64,000 bases of DNA from Helianthus annuus (taxonomy: Eukaryota; Streptophyta; Magnoliopsida; Asterales; Asteraceae), in the NCBI RefSeq assembly GCF_002127325.2, contig NC_035435.2:115493671-115557670 (forward strand), read 5' to 3'. The notes under the pieces are model-generated. The model did no database searches. It was not told where the DNA came from and was given only the letters and a program-made list of their open reading frames with translations. Made by a program: the position numbers and the translations under genes. Each line of letters starts with the position of its first letter. The first letter of the stretch is position 1. Positions 1 to 11,691 of this stretch are shown piece by piece.

Positions 1-1866
1 GTCCTGTTCGATCGGCCGACTGGCTCGATCGGCTGGACTATTCGAGTGGATTGTTTCTTCCTCTGGTGTGTTTGTGTTAGAGGATTTGAGCTTTGGAAGT
101 TTTTGTTGCAGTATTTGAGAACACTAAAGTGTTCCTACCTTTTCGAGTTGTTCGATCGAACGGTTCGTTCGATCGGCTAGCTCACTCAATCAGCTAGCCT
201 ACTCGATCGGCTAGGAGCTTCATGTTAGTCCCCAACTGAATGTCACTCGATCGGACAGTCTGTTCGATCGGCTGACATTCCCTACTACGAACAAGTTGTG
301 AAAACGATTAAGTGTTGAAGCATAGTATCTCATGATCCGAACAGTAATGTTTACCCATCGAGTGACTCATTCGATTGATCATTACTTCGTCAATACTATT
401 CTTCAAAAGTTCGGATGTGGGGCAATGTGCTAGCCGATCGGCTGGCCCGGTCGGTCGGCTGGCGTATCCGATCGGCTGGGCTGTTTGACAGCCTAGCCGT
501 TCGGCCAGCATTTCTGATCTGGTCGGCCTTTCGTCTAACACCTGGTTGTTTGCTTATTTGTTATTCTTTCAAGGTCTCTTGAACAACGTGTTGAAACTAT
601 GATAACCTTCGTTCCCACCTGTTCCCTTGGCTCGAACAGGAATCACCCAAGTCCGGCCGGTTGAACGGTTTGGAATGCCGGTTTAGAGTTTAACCGTTAT
701 CGGTGAACCTTGTTTATAGACCCGAATCTTGAACCCTCCCAACCATTTGAATGATTGGTTAGTCGGTTCAAGCTCCGTTTCTACCGGTTTGAAGGCATTG
801 AGTGTAAAAGAGTTGAAAGAAAGTTGGAAATCCTTCTTTCAATCCTTCATATCATGAAAATGTTTAGATCTCTGGTGGATCTTAACTTGTTTATGTGGAA
901 ATCGGTTAGATCTAAGCTAATCATAGTGGAATGAGGCCAAAACATGATGTTCTTCAAGAACACCATGATGACATCACCCAAGAACACTTAGATCTTGGTG
1001 ATTTCACGGTTAGAATCTAAGTTTTTGAAAGATAGAAAGGTGTAGAATCAAGTAATGATCAAGATCGTATAAGAATTAGAGTGAAAACTTACCGGGATTG
1101 AGAGAAATCTAAGAAAAGGTGAAGAAGATAGCTGGTTCGGTCAGAGCTTTCCAAAAGTGGAAAGTATGACAATGACAGCCCTATTTATAGGCTTCCAAAA
1201 GAGGAAAGTGTCAGCCGATCGGCTGGGAGATCCGATCAAGTGGGCTGCTCGATCGGCTGGCAAGGTGCTAGCCGATCGACTGGCCTGTTCGATCAGGATG
1301 CTTCCAGTTCGATCCGCCACGCACTTTGAGTATTTTGCGACGATTTTCGACGTTTCGATTTCGATGGACGATGATACGAATACGATATGGTTCCTAGTCA
1401 AATTACCTTCAGTAGTTGGGACTATATCTACATACAAGCATCTATATTTCATGTTTCGATGCCGGTTCGATTGAGTTTGATTGCCTTTCGAGTTTCGATT
1501 CGATTTTCGATTTGATTGCTTGAATACCACACCAAACATAAAGTAGCACGCACAAGTAACACGTAAGGTACACACACACGTTTAATAATACCAAATTCGC
1601 ATAATTCGAGTCTCGAGTTCGAATGATTGTTTAGATCGGTTTGATTACTGATTAGGTTAACTTTATCGCATTGTTACTTCCTGTCATTCATAGTCGTAGA
1701 TCGGTTCGCATTAAAACACGTTCGATTACTTCGATTCTTGCTGATTACAACACTTACTCCACATAATACAACTAAGACACGAAATCGACTATCTACAGTC
1801 AAAGAAAGTCAAAGTTGACTTGGACTTTGACTTTGACTTTGACATTCGAAAACACGGGGTGTTACA
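1..1866 (-). repeat. LTR (right part), gypsy type, minus orientation
   Basis: The right end reads GGGGTGTTACA at 1856-1866, so on the minus strand the LTR begins TGTAACACCCCG, the usual start of the large gypsy LTRs in this window. The left end lies outside the window. A minus-strand TATA box is at 1181-1190. No polypurine tract follows position 1866, so this is an outer LTR border or a solo LTR. Variants of the word GATCGGCTGG are densely scattered at about 1-250, 420-530 and 1205-1320. The LTR is inserted in the LTR piece that follows. Confidence 0.75.
1181..1190 (-). promoter_or_regulatory. LTR TATA box
   Basis: CTATAAATAG on the minus strand inside the minus-oriented LTR. It is flanked by a direct repeat of CTTCCAAAAG at about 1147 and 1191, and GATCGGCTGG-like words lie just upstream. 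Its placement fits the U3/R boundary. Confidence 0.6.
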
Positions 1867-2946
1867 TAGGAAGCTTAAGATTCATTTTTCTTTGCTCATT
1901 CCTTCTATTCTTCTCTCTATACGTTGGTATTCTAACCAATAATCACTGATGCGATATTCTGTCCGATCGCGAATGCCAAAGTGTTGTCTAAATAAAACTA
2001 TACTTTGTGAATTTCGTTAAGGTTCTGATCTCGTGACCATCGTTAGCTTTGATATGGTTTTACACTAATCGTATTCCACTCTGTTAAACTAAGTGTTTAA
2101 CTATCAGAAAACTCCAAACTATACACTTACAATCAAACAAGATGTATAATCATCAAAAAGATTCGGAACTCTAAAGTAGCTGCCTAATTATCAGAAGATT
2201 TAGAATCGGGAGGCCTATTAAAATAAGACTATAAGACCTACAAGGTGAGTCCACTCTCTTTTCTCACCGTTTGTGAGTCATTCTCTTTTTATCAAACAGT
2301 TTTGCTTAAACTTAAATTATTTTCCAGTTATAATTACAGTGATTAAGTCTTTGCAAATCTGTAACTACTGGCGGTAAGTGGGGTTTTGTATACGTTACTG
2401 CTGTTTTATCACCTTTAGGCGGGCGCACCTAAATCGTGATACTCGTCACGATTGGGTGACAGGACCCAATAGTAGTACGACCACAGTCACAGATCCGGTC
2501 GAGTGACAACTGGACCAGGTAATTATAAGATATGGGCAATTGTAATCGCTTTTAATACTGTGAATTATAACAAATGTCTTTTTGTACAAAAATGAATGAA
2601 CTCACCATTATCTCCTGCTGACCAAATGTTTTTAAAACGGGTTTCAGGTGATTACAGTAGATCGGAATAAGACTATGATACGACACCGACGGGCTTAAAG
2701 AAGTGGCTTATTTTATCAATTAAAATAAATCAAGAAATGTTATTCATCCCATACTAAAGCTACCTTTATAAAACATGGGTTTAGTCCGATCTATTTAATA
2801 AATAAAATCCGGTGTTTCAAAACTCTAATATTTTTCCTAACTCACGGTCCTGATGAACATTTCCACTGCAATGTTTTTTTAAATAACCACTGGTACCACT
2901 TGACTACTTGTGGCTCATGTCCAAGGTGTGGTCGGGGGTCGTGACA
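1867..2946 (+). repeat. 3' part of an LTR, same family as the LTR at 60203-62028
   Basis: This segment matches 61370-62028 by eye over long stretches: ATTACAGTGATTAAGTCTTT, a CACAGATCCG(G)TCGAGTGACA block, TTTCAGGT, and CTAACTCACGGTCCTGATG against CTAACTACGGTCCTGATG. It ends GGGGGTCGTGACA, where the other copy ends GGGGGCTACGACA. No primer binding site follows, so it is an outer 3' end or part of a solo LTR. Its 5' part is displaced beyond the minus LTR that ends at 1866. Confidence 0.7.
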
Positions 2947-3689
2947 ACCCCTGCCAATCCTCCAACCCATCTGCCACCTTCATCATCTCCTCATCCCGTC
3001 TTCATCATCAATCCTCAATTAACTCCCCCATCTACCATACTGTTGTGGTTTCTTTCTTATGAAATGACAGAATTCACGGAGGGAGCAGGCCTCTGTTGAA
3101 TTCTTAACAGTTAGGAGAGATCAGCTAAAGAAGCAGATTCAAGCATAAAGGTAATAAAAATTCAAATCCTTGTTGCTGCTGTAGGAATAAAGGAGGAAGA
3201 ACATTTGCGTGAGGTTTGTGATATGAACCAAATCGGTGTTTCGAGAAAGTAGAAAGAACAGAAGAAAAATAGAGAGATAAGTGAAACTTGATTCATAATA
3301 TTTCATTCGAGAAATTGACGAGAACTCTAAGCTACTACTTAGATAACTAACTGCAAAGGAAATGGCTAAGTAGATGGAAAATACATGGGTGAATGGAAAC
3401 ATGTGAGGATTTATGCTTGTATATGTATCTGGTTGCATTATTTTGCTATGATACTGTTTTGTTCATTTTTGTATGCTTTTAATGTGATACTTGCATTAGA
3501 ATCTTGAGTTTGTTGTAAGTGTGGTGTAGGGGATGTATCCGCATTAAACGGTCTAAGTGATCTAATTGTTGTGAACCTTATATCTATAATTAGGGGATGT
3601 AGCCCCTAAATCAACAATTTATACTCTATATATTTTGATAACATGTCATCGTTTATTTTTATCAAATGTTACCTTTTTTAGGTAGGATC
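2947..3689 (+). other. Low-copy segment with exon-like scrap, gene not recognised
   Basis: Between two LTR insertions lies about 740 bp with no transposon signature I recognise. At 3071-3145, after a plausible acceptor (ATGACAG), there is a short open stretch reading FLTVRRDQLKKQIQA, a basic helical, UVR-like sequence, followed by a stop. Another possible acceptor at about 3193 precedes IKEEEHLREV. These could be decayed exons of the same unknown gene as the scrap at 7004-7158. I cannot name the gene and the support is weak. Confidence 0.25.
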
Positions 3690-3694
3690 GATAT

Positions 3695-6600
3695 TGTAAC
3701 ACCTCATAAATTGTGTCCAATTATGTGTTGACACGTGTCCCTAATCCTAATTATGTCAAACGTTGACTAGGAGTGACTATTATTGCCAAGCAATGAAAAC
3801 TTTGAATGTGCAAGGAATAAAAGTGTCAACATGCTTAAACTAAGCCTCTGAATGACCTTATACGGTGTTCGTATTCTCTTATAGAGCCACTCGTTGGATA
3901 AACGAAACCGTTTGCAATAAAATTCAAAAGTTGTGCATCGAAGGATTAAAAGTGTCAACATGTTAATTCTTACCTCTGAGTGACCTTTTAATGAACTGGG
4001 TGCTTCATAATGTTCGGTTATACTCCCGAGTATGCCTAAAATTGGTCTTGAGGGGTTAAAAGTGCAAATTGTGAAAGTTATATTGAGTTTTAGAGCATAA
4101 GGACTAAAACTGCCAACTTTGGAAACTTATTTAAGGCCGCAGCGGCCCATGAAGGGCTGAGGCTTATCCCGTCGTGGGTAGCCATACCCTCACCAGTTCG
4201 AAATTTATGCTTGGTGGCCACTCCAAGCAAGTTAAAACCTCCAAATCAGTTCTATGGGCTTGCTACTTGTTTTGTACATGTATGGGGGCACTTGTCATCC
4301 TCCTAAGAGCCCTCAAAACACCTGGAAAGATCTGGTTCAACCTCAAAAACTATAAATAGGTGAACATGTTCATTATGAAACTTGCTCATTTCCTAAAAAT
4401 CTTCTAACTTCTCACATTGGGAGCTCCTAAGCATTAGGAGCACACCATTGAGTTCTCTTCAGTCCTTGGGACACTTGTAAGTGTTCCTTCCGTGGCTAGT
4501 TTCTGTTTTATAGGCTTTAAAGCCAAAAGTCAAACGTTATCGTAATAACGCTATGACTTTTAGTTAGACCTTAAACGGTCAAGCCATTGTTCGCAACGAA
4601 CATGGCTACGTGATCGTAATTAGGTAGGTGTTAATCCCTCAAAAGGGCACCTCCTAAGAATCACGTTTGCTTGGTCAACTGACGAGTAAACATAATATCA
4701 CTTTAAAAAGTCAACGGGTCAATTTTTAAAATAATTGCGATATGAGTTTAGAAGTGTTCTAAAATATGTTTTATCACTTAAACAACTCGGTAATAATTAT
4801 TAGAACATGTGTATACATGTTCGGCTCGTCGATTCCAGATTTAGGGTCAGTTTGCAACCGAAAGTCGCGTAGTTTGACTTCTACGTTGACTTTTGGTTAT
4901 AAACCGAATTAGACTAGTATGCTACTGATTTAAGGTTCCGATATGATCGTAATATGATGTAGCATAACCCTATAAGGTTATATTACAAGTTCATATTAGT
5001 AATCTGAGTTTTATGCAAGTTTCCGTATTTATGCCATACTTTAACCTTTATGCCCTTTTTAGCAAAAATAAGGTTTTAGACACAAATAAGCTTGCAAATG
5101 ATTTAGGTACTGATATGTTAACATGTTTAACATATTTTGATGTTACAAATCTGATCATAAACCGAGTTTGCATATGATATCGTAAATTATGCTTTAAATT
5201 GACCAAAATGCCCTTTATGTGCATAGATCGGTTTTAAGCATAATTTTTCATACCAAACTCATTACCTACTGATGTAATATCATAATTAGGATAATGTGGG
5301 ATGTCTATTCAGTTTACAAACTGAGTTTACTCATACGTTCTTGAATTATGTCCTTAAATGACGATAACGCCCTTTTTGCACCTAAAATGGTTTTAAAGCA
5401 TAATTTTCGTACAAAACCTTTTGACCATTGATATGTTATATTAATTAACATGTTGGTATCATATAAACCTGGTAATAACATTGTTTTTCCTTAAACATCG
5501 GATATATCGTCATTTAACGATTTTAACGTCGTTTCGGTGCCCAGTATGGTTTCAAACCATAACTACCAACCAAGACTTGTTACCTACTGATTTTATAAAT
5601 CTTTTCAAATATTTTTACAGTAGGTACATGATATAAACTCAGATTCCAAAATTAGCTTTCAAAACTATGTGTGACATTACCAAAATGCCCCTACGGAGCA
5701 TAGTTTGGTCTTAAACTATAAAACGCACATATGTTTGATATCCTACTGATGGTGAATCGGTTAATATGACATAGATCGGAGAATGGATTATATCATAAAT
5801 AAAGTGTTTTCGCAGAATGTTTATGGTCGTAACATCAGATTATACGCAAGTCTCTTTTATACGTCGCTAAATGACCAAAACGCCCTTACGAGGCATTGTT
5901 TGATTTTAAAACCTTAACGGGCATACAAGTTGATATCATAATGATATTATAACTTGTTTAAAGTATATTGGCATATGGAACTTGTTCATGACTCATCCGG
6001 TTACCCATTATCGCTTATACGCGTATGGTTAGACTTACGTAACTAGTTTACATAAGTTTACCGAAAAGGGGTTTAACCTTATCGTTTTAATCTCAAAATC
6101 CAGAATATGCTTTGTTTACCCATATTATACAAGTCCTCGTACTTGTTGGGTTTAAACCACATTCTATTCGGTATACGCTTAATCTAGCGAACCTATTCTT
6201 AAATATCGGGTCATAACTAAAGGAACTACCTTTGACCCATATAAATTCTAACAGATAATAAATCTTTTCATTCCAGACTATAGTATCCTCCAGATAATCG
6301 GACTTGAGTCAATAATACTTAGACTTGCGGCTTTTGCCAAATATAGTCTTGTTGATTGGAAGCTAGCAAAAAGGTAAATACCCTTTACTTATTTTATTGT
6401 AAACTTGGGATGGCAAATATGCCTCTTGGGACGGTTATTACATAAGTAAGTCGCCTGTGATTGCGCAAAAGTGTAAGAATATGGTTTAATCCGTTTACTT
6501 GATAATCGATATAATTGGGGGTTAATGATACCATGTCCGGACAACCCAATGGGTTAATCAAGTATATAATCTCGTGACAAGAATAATCCCAAGATATATT

Positions 6601-6998
6601 TAAAAGATCACCTATGGGTTTCAATATGTATAAACTCTTTTCGAAAAACTATTTTTCCAAAGAGTCAGTTAATTGTATTTACCAGCTTTGGCCGACGTAT
6701 TTTCAAAAGACTGAACAGCAGGTACCGAACCTTATAATAGGTTGGGAATACGGGTCGGCTAGAATGAAGGCTAAGGAATTTGCACTCCTGATGCTTAAGG
6801 CCTATGATGTCTAAAGCTCTGTTTATTTGGATCCTGCATGTGGGCTTGTATCGAACGCTTGTAATACTTTTATACATTCAAGCTTTATTTTAATATTTTT
6901 AATCCAATACTTCCGCTGCTTATTATTATATTGTGATAACTGTTATCCAACCGTCACGATTGTACCCATCCGGGCCCACCGGAAATCGGGGTGTGACA
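3695..6998 (+). mobile_element. Solo LTR, 3.3 kb, gypsy (chromovirus-type)
   Basis: It starts TGTAACACCTC and ends GGGGTGTGACA. It is flanked by the perfect 5-bp duplication GATAT (3690-3694 and 6999-7003), so both borders are certain. No coding sequence, PBS or PPT is present inside, which fits a solo LTR left by LTR-LTR recombination. A TATA box is at 4351-4358. Upstream of it, at about 4136-4149, is the palindromic word GGCCGCAGCGGCC. The start resembles other Tekay-like LTRs here, but most of the body differs, so it is a separate family. Confidence 0.9.
4351..4358 (+). promoter_or_regulatory. LTR TATA box
   Basis: TATAAATA inside the solo LTR, about 655 bp from its 5' end. It probably drove transcription of the lost element. 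Confidence 0.6.
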
Positions 6999-7003
6999 GA
7001 TAT

Positions 7004-7158
7004 CCAATAATGCTGATGCTTCAGCTGACCTTCTTGAAGCAGGGAAGAGGTATGATACAGTTTTTGTATTTGCAAATATTTCTGCTCGTTTACTTATGAA
7101 CGAGTCATTCCGGGTAGTGTTAAATGGGTTGATTACTGATTCGCATTTAGAGTATTAA
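7004..7158 (+). pseudogene. Exon-like coding scrap split by the solo LTR
   Basis: If the solo LTR and one GATAT copy are removed, 3682-3694 joins 7004-7158 in one open frame of 57 codons. The frame starts just after a good acceptor (a T-rich stretch ending TAG at 3679-3681) and ends at TAA 7156-7158. The predicted peptide includes the stretches NNADASADLLEAGKR and YDTVFVFANISARLL. It reads like a genuine terminal coding exon, but I do not recognise the family. It could be a host gene knocked out by the LTR or a captured fragment. Confidence 0.35.
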
Positions 7159-7480
7159 TAGGTATTTGACTATTTTACACTTTTGCGCATTTAGAAAATG
7201 CATGAAAACCATCCAAATGTTGTTCGTTGTGAAATGTCATCTAACAAGGTTAAATCAAGATTACATGACTAAGCTAAACCAAACACTTTTTAAAAAACTA
7301 CTTATTAACTTATTGGCTTATAAGCTAACCAAAACACTTTTTTAGAAATTCATTTTTCGAAAAATCATAAGTTAATAAGTTCTTTTAACAAAAGTTGTTT
7401 TGATCTAAAATAAAAACACACCCTAAGACTGGCAATGGCAATTCATGTCTCCCCTCAACAAACAATTATATATATATATA

Positions 7481-8688
7481 GGAACAGGAACAGGAGAGAA
7501 CACCTCAAAGTGTGAGAACGATTCTCAGCCACAAGATCTTAGTGGTTTGTGGCTGAGATTGATGCGGTGACATTTTTGTAAATAATAGGGGCCTTGAATC
7601 TACCAGGAGGGGTAAAATAGGAAGATCCAAACAAAGGTGCACATGATAATCACATGCCATCCCCCCCCCCCAAAATCATATTTAAACGACAATAACTTTT
7701 TTATATGTGATTATTTTTCGAAAAAAATTACACCATAAAACTCAGCGTTTTTTATCTTTCCAACGAGTATACTATTGATATACTTTTCGAAAAAAATTAA
7801 CTGGGTTTTATGGCGTTTTTCTGAACTGAGTGTTTATGGCGTTTTAGACTAGGTATTTTCATGGCGTTTTTCTGTACTAGGTGTTTTTATGGCGTTTTAA
7901 CTAGTTACTTTCATGGCGTTTTTCTGAACTAAGTGTTTTATGGCGTTTTCAACTGAGTTTTTTCACGACGTTTTTCTGAACTGGGTGTTTTATGGGTTAT
8001 TATGATTTTCTGAGCTCAAAAATATTAATTTAGGCGGTTAGACACATAAACCACCCAAAATGGTTTTTATGGCGTTTTAAATTATAGCTCAAAAAAATGG
8101 TTTTATATGGGTTTTGAATTATAGCTAAAAAAATAGTTTTTTTTTAGCTGTTGTAAATTATAGCTCAAAAAAATAGCTGGTTTTTATGGCGTTTTCAAAA
8201 AAATTGGTTTTTTAGCTGTTAATTATAGCTTAAAAAATAGTTTTTTTTTTCAGTTTTTAGTTTTTATGGCGTTTTAAATTATAGCTCAAAAAAATTTTTA
8301 GTGTTTTATGGCGTTCAAAAAAATGGTTTTTTTGAGCTGTTGTAGATTATAGCTCAAAAAATAGCTTTTGAGTGTTTTACGGCGTTAAAAAAACGATTTT
8401 TTGAGCTGTTGTAAATTATAGCTCAAAAAATAGCTTTTGAGTGTTTTATGGCGTTTTAACTGGTTTCATGGCATTTTCTGAATTGGGTGTTTTTATGGCG
8501 TTTTAACTGGTTTCATGGCATTTTCTGAATTGGGTGTTTTTATGGCGTTTTATTTAAACACCCAGTTCATGTGAGTGGGTTTTTTTGACAATATTACCCC
8601 TTAGTGTAATTTAACATCAATGCCACATGTCACCACCAAAATCGTTCTCACCGTTCTAACACTTTTCACCGTTCTCTCTAAATTCTGA

Positions 8689-8690
<2 letters not shown>
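7481..8690. mobile_element. (TA)n-flanked, GGCGTTTT-rich non-autonomous element (copy A)
   Basis: The segment lies between TA microsatellites. Its ends are imperfect inverted repeats: the left has AAGTGTGAGAACGATTCTC, and the right, reverse-complemented, has AAGTGTTAGAACGGTGAGAA. The interior holds 12 exact copies of GGCGTTTT, all in the same orientation, plus several near-copies, and a recurring ATAGCTCAAAAAA phrase. No coding potential is seen. It shares terminal core and motif with the element at 56078-58384. Superfamily unresolved; the TA flanks suggest a preference for TA repeats. Confidence 0.6.

Positions 8691-8758
<68 letters not shown>
8691..8758. repeat. (TA)n microsatellite
   Basis: An uninterrupted TA dinucleotide run directly adjoining the right end of the GGCGTTTT element. 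Confidence 0.95.
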
Positions 8759-8762
<4 letters not shown>

Positions 8763-9453
8763 AGCAAAGGACGATGAATAGTAATTTTAGTTTTATAATA
8801 ATACATAATTTTTATTATTTTTTTTATTTTGATAACATATTTTTGGATTTTTTTCCTTTTTTAAAACCATATATTTCCGATACCATTTTTAATAATTCTT
8901 TTTTTAGAACATATATTATCGATTAATTTGATAACTTGTTTAATAATTTACGTTTATAACTTTTTCTAAAAATTCAAGTACATAGTTATGCTTAATTTTT
9001 TCCGGACATTCCGTTATAAGTTTTGTTAAAAACAAAATTGTACTTATAATAAAGTATTTATTTGGTATCAAAAAACAGTACGATTATAAACTAAACCGTT
9101 TAAAATCACCTTTGTTTTACATTATCAATTGCTTGGTTTCGCCGCAAACGCGCGACGACAAAAAAAACTAGTGCTATGTTAAATTTAATATTTTGTATAT
9201 AATAAAAACTTCACATTTACTATAGAATATAAATATAAATATAAATCACATTATTTGGCAAAAGTAATATAAAAAAAATAATAATGTGTGAGACGTCAAA
9301 TATAGTAACAGAAACGTAACAGAAAACCCACAACAAACGGTGTCTGCACTCCACACTGCGTAAAGTCTTGTCTAACTTCACTTCTTTTACCTCTCAGATC
9401 CTTCTTTAAATATCTTTTCACCGGACAATAACCGTCTCCACGACGTCGTTTCA
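8759..9453. other. AT-rich intergenic and promoter-proximal sequence
   Basis: No gene is seen. It contains long T-rich and A-rich stretches. The TATA-like run at about 9225-9246 (AATATAAATATAAATATAAA) lies roughly 210 bp before the start codon of the gene at 9454 and may be its promoter. Confidence 0.5.
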
Positions 9454-10125
9454 ATGCATCTCCACCGTTCCAAATCTCAAACAAACCTCTTCAAAATCCT
9501 ACACATCATCTCCGTCTTCTCCGCCGGAGATGACGACGAAAACTGTCAAAACACAGGCCTTAATGTTGACCTCAACGTCAGCTTACGTCATCCGCCGGAG
9601 TTTGAGCCGTTTGAGCCTCCGTTACCGGCGGAAAACGGTGGCGATACAGAGAATTGCGACGAATTATTTGATGTGAAGCGACCGGAGGTACCGGTTGAAG
9701 ATTCTGAGATCTGTGACGTCATAGATCGGAGCTCTGAAATTGAATTTAAAGTAGATTCCGGCGAAGAAAACCGACGAGATGACGGTTATCTAGGTTTGTT
9801 AATTGAAGCGGCGCAGTTGATTCAATATAGGTCTGAAATTGAGAACGAGTGTACTCCAGCGATCGGAAAATGTGTGGAGACACCGGCGGTTGCGGCGGAG
9901 ATAGTCGGTGGAACGAAGCGGAAGCAGGAGAGCTGGACGGCGGAGTGGTGGACGGAGTTTGACGGAACGTTACCGGCGTTAAAGTCTAAACGTGGACGGA
10001 ATGTAGTGTTGCCGGAAAAGTATAGAGATTCGTTTGTGGAGCCGGTGATGCGGTGGACGCCGTCGGTTCACCGGTCGAGATCGACGGTGGGAACGGTCAC
10101 GTCGAAGCGAAGGTCAAAATGGTAA
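9454..10125 (+). CDS. Uncharacterised single-exon plant protein, 223 aa
   Basis: An intronless frame from ATG 9454 to TAA 10123-10125. No other in-frame Met precedes it, and its GC content is clearly above the surrounding AT-rich DNA, as for a real exon. The protein is acidic in the middle and basic at the end. Residues 36-44 read LNVDLNVSL, resembling an EAR-type repression motif (alternating hydrophobics, DLN). Residues around 160-170 are Trp-rich (SWTAEWWTEF). The C-terminal part has GRNVVLPEKYRDSFVEP and a lysine/arginine-rich tail that could be a nuclear localisation signal. I see no signal peptide or membrane segment. By style it looks like a plant-specific nuclear protein, but I do not recognise the family. 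It is the only convincing intact host gene in the window. Confidence 0.7.
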   Translation: MHLHRSKSQTNLFKILHIISVFSAGDDDENCQNTGLNVDLNVSLRHPPEFEPFEPPLPAENGGDTENCDELFDVKRPEVPVEDSEICDVIDRSSEIEFKVDSGEENRRDDGYLGLLIEAAQLIQYRSEIENECTPAIGKCVETPAVAAEIVGGTKRKQESWTAEWWTEFDGTLPALKSKRGRNVVLPEKYRDSFVEPVMRWTPSVHRSRSTVGTVTSKRRSKW

Positions 10126-10476
10126 TTAGCCATTTGGAATATTATTATATTTTTTAATGGAGAAATTAGAGTTGATAATTTATAATTATCCATTTTGTAG
10201 ACGTGATTAGGGTTTGTTATTTCTGATATTTCGAAGTGGTTTGTTTTGCACTCTTGTTTTTTTAAGCGCCGTCGAAGCTTTACGGTTCCATCTTTAACCA
10301 ATATTTTAAATTAAAATATTAAACAAACATTTGAAATTCCATTATTATTTTATATGGTGATTGTAATTGTAAACCATTTCAACTCAAGTCAGTATACGTA
10401 TACATGTAAGTTGTGGGTGTAAAATCATCTTGAACTCAAGTCAGTATATGCACACGATAGATAAACAAGAATGAAT
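10126..10476. other. 3' flank of the host gene, no gene seen
   Basis: AT-rich sequence with A/T-rich stretches that could serve as polyadenylation signals (about 10295-10325). A short direct repeat, CAACTCAAGTCAGTATA and a near-copy, occurs at about 10380 and 10433. Nothing else is recognised. Confidence 0.5.
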
Positions 10477-10855
10477 CATCATCATCATACTCAGTAAATC
10501 CCATTAATAGGAAAGGTAAGGTAGGGTATGAGGAGGGTAAGATATAGACAGCCTTACCTCTCATCCGTAGGAATAAAGAGCTTGCTTCTAGTGAGACCCA
10601 TGGCTCGATAGTAGTTTTGCATTAAGCCTTGGACACAAGGCACATCACAGTCAACAATCGGGACAAAGGCCGATTAGTGCATGTACCCTTTTGTCTTTCG
10701 GCTATCAACGTCACCACATGATGCATGATTAACCATCCCCCTCTTTTAACGTTATTTTCACGAAATTAGTAAAATAACATTACAATTAGTGCACTTTCAC
10801 TTTTGCCCCCCGAACGTTCACACATATATATATGTGCATAGCGCAAGCGGGGCTA
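10477..10855 (-). mobile_element. SINE with 16-bp target duplication
   Basis: Flanked by a perfect 16-bp duplication, ATAAACAAGAATGAAT, at 10461-10476 and 10856-10871, the length expected for target-primed retroposition. On the minus strand the 3' end reads GGGATTTACTGAGTATGATG followed by ATG repeats, closely resembling the ACTGGGTATGTTGTTG ends of Au/TS-type plant SINEs. The head, at the right, begins TAGCCCCGC. Non-coding. Confidence 0.8.
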
Positions 10856-10994
10856 ATAAACAAGAATGAATATACATGTAAATATCACACAGATAAGTTG
10901 TGTGTAGAAATAGAGTTATGTCATTAGAAGTGGGGGCTGATCAGAGGGTGAGTTTTGAGTACTTATGTCTTCTTTTTGAGTGAGTATCCATCTT

Positions 10995-11559
10995 TAGAGG
11001 TGGGCCTGGGCTGAACGAGGGTACTGTAGACCCAATACGGTACAATCGTATTTGGGTTTTTTTAGGAACCGAACCCGGGTATAAGATATTAGGATGCAAC
11101 CCACTGGAACCGGTTAGGGTAGGTTCGGGTACGCATATACCCAGAACCGGGTCTGGGTATGGGTGGAAAATTGAATTATTGATGTTAGAAACGGTTTCTA
11201 ACGGTAATATAGTTATTTAGAACCGGTTATTTACCATTTTAACTCTCTAATTTAGTATATAGGTTTTGAATGTTTATTTTTAACCACACAACTTCTCTAC
11301 CTCTCATACACTCTCTAAACACAAAACCGCTAAAGTTTTTTTGCATCACCAACGATGGCAAGTAACGAAAATGTTGTTTTGGTGCTTGAAACCAAACGAA
11401 AACCCCAACATTTGGTCCCACTACGATTTATGTGTAATGTCGGGTATAAAAGGGTTGGAACCGGTTACACCTCATGGCTCATACCGGGTAGGACCCGGAA
11501 CCGGTTCCTAGTTGGGTATTTCGGGTCGGGTCCGGAACCGGGTATTTTGTGCATCTCTA
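10995..11559 (+). mobile_element. hAT-like deletion derivative
   Basis: The ends match hAT termini: TAGAGGTGGGC on the left and, reverse-complemented, TAGAGATGCAC on the right. The middle contains a leader-like stretch and then an ATG at 11355 with KRKP, and, one frame over, WSHYDLC, a BED-finger-like remnant from the N-terminus of a hAT transposase. GGGTA and ACCGG words recur near both ends, as in hAT subterminal repeats. I could not confirm an 8-bp target duplication at these exact borders. Confidence 0.5.
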
Positions 11560-11617
11560 GGGTACCGTAGTACTGTGTATATTTGCTTTTAACAAAATTT
11601 CAAAATATGAAACTTAT

Positions 11618-11691
11618 TTCATCCGCATTTGTTGATAATTCGTATCTATCTATCTTTTCATCCGCATTTGTTGATAATTTGTATCTATCTT
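11618..11691. repeat. Short tandem duplication
   Basis: Two copies of a 34-bp unit starting TTCATCCGCATTTGTTGATA (11618-11651 and 11658-11691), differing at one base. The rest of 11560-11980 shows no gene. Confidence 0.8.

Noticed and set aside
3139..3438. 99-codon minus-strand frame rich in Ser, Leu and Phe
   Set aside because: Low-complexity hydrophobic translation of an A/G-rich plus strand, no motif, and no start context or splice support.
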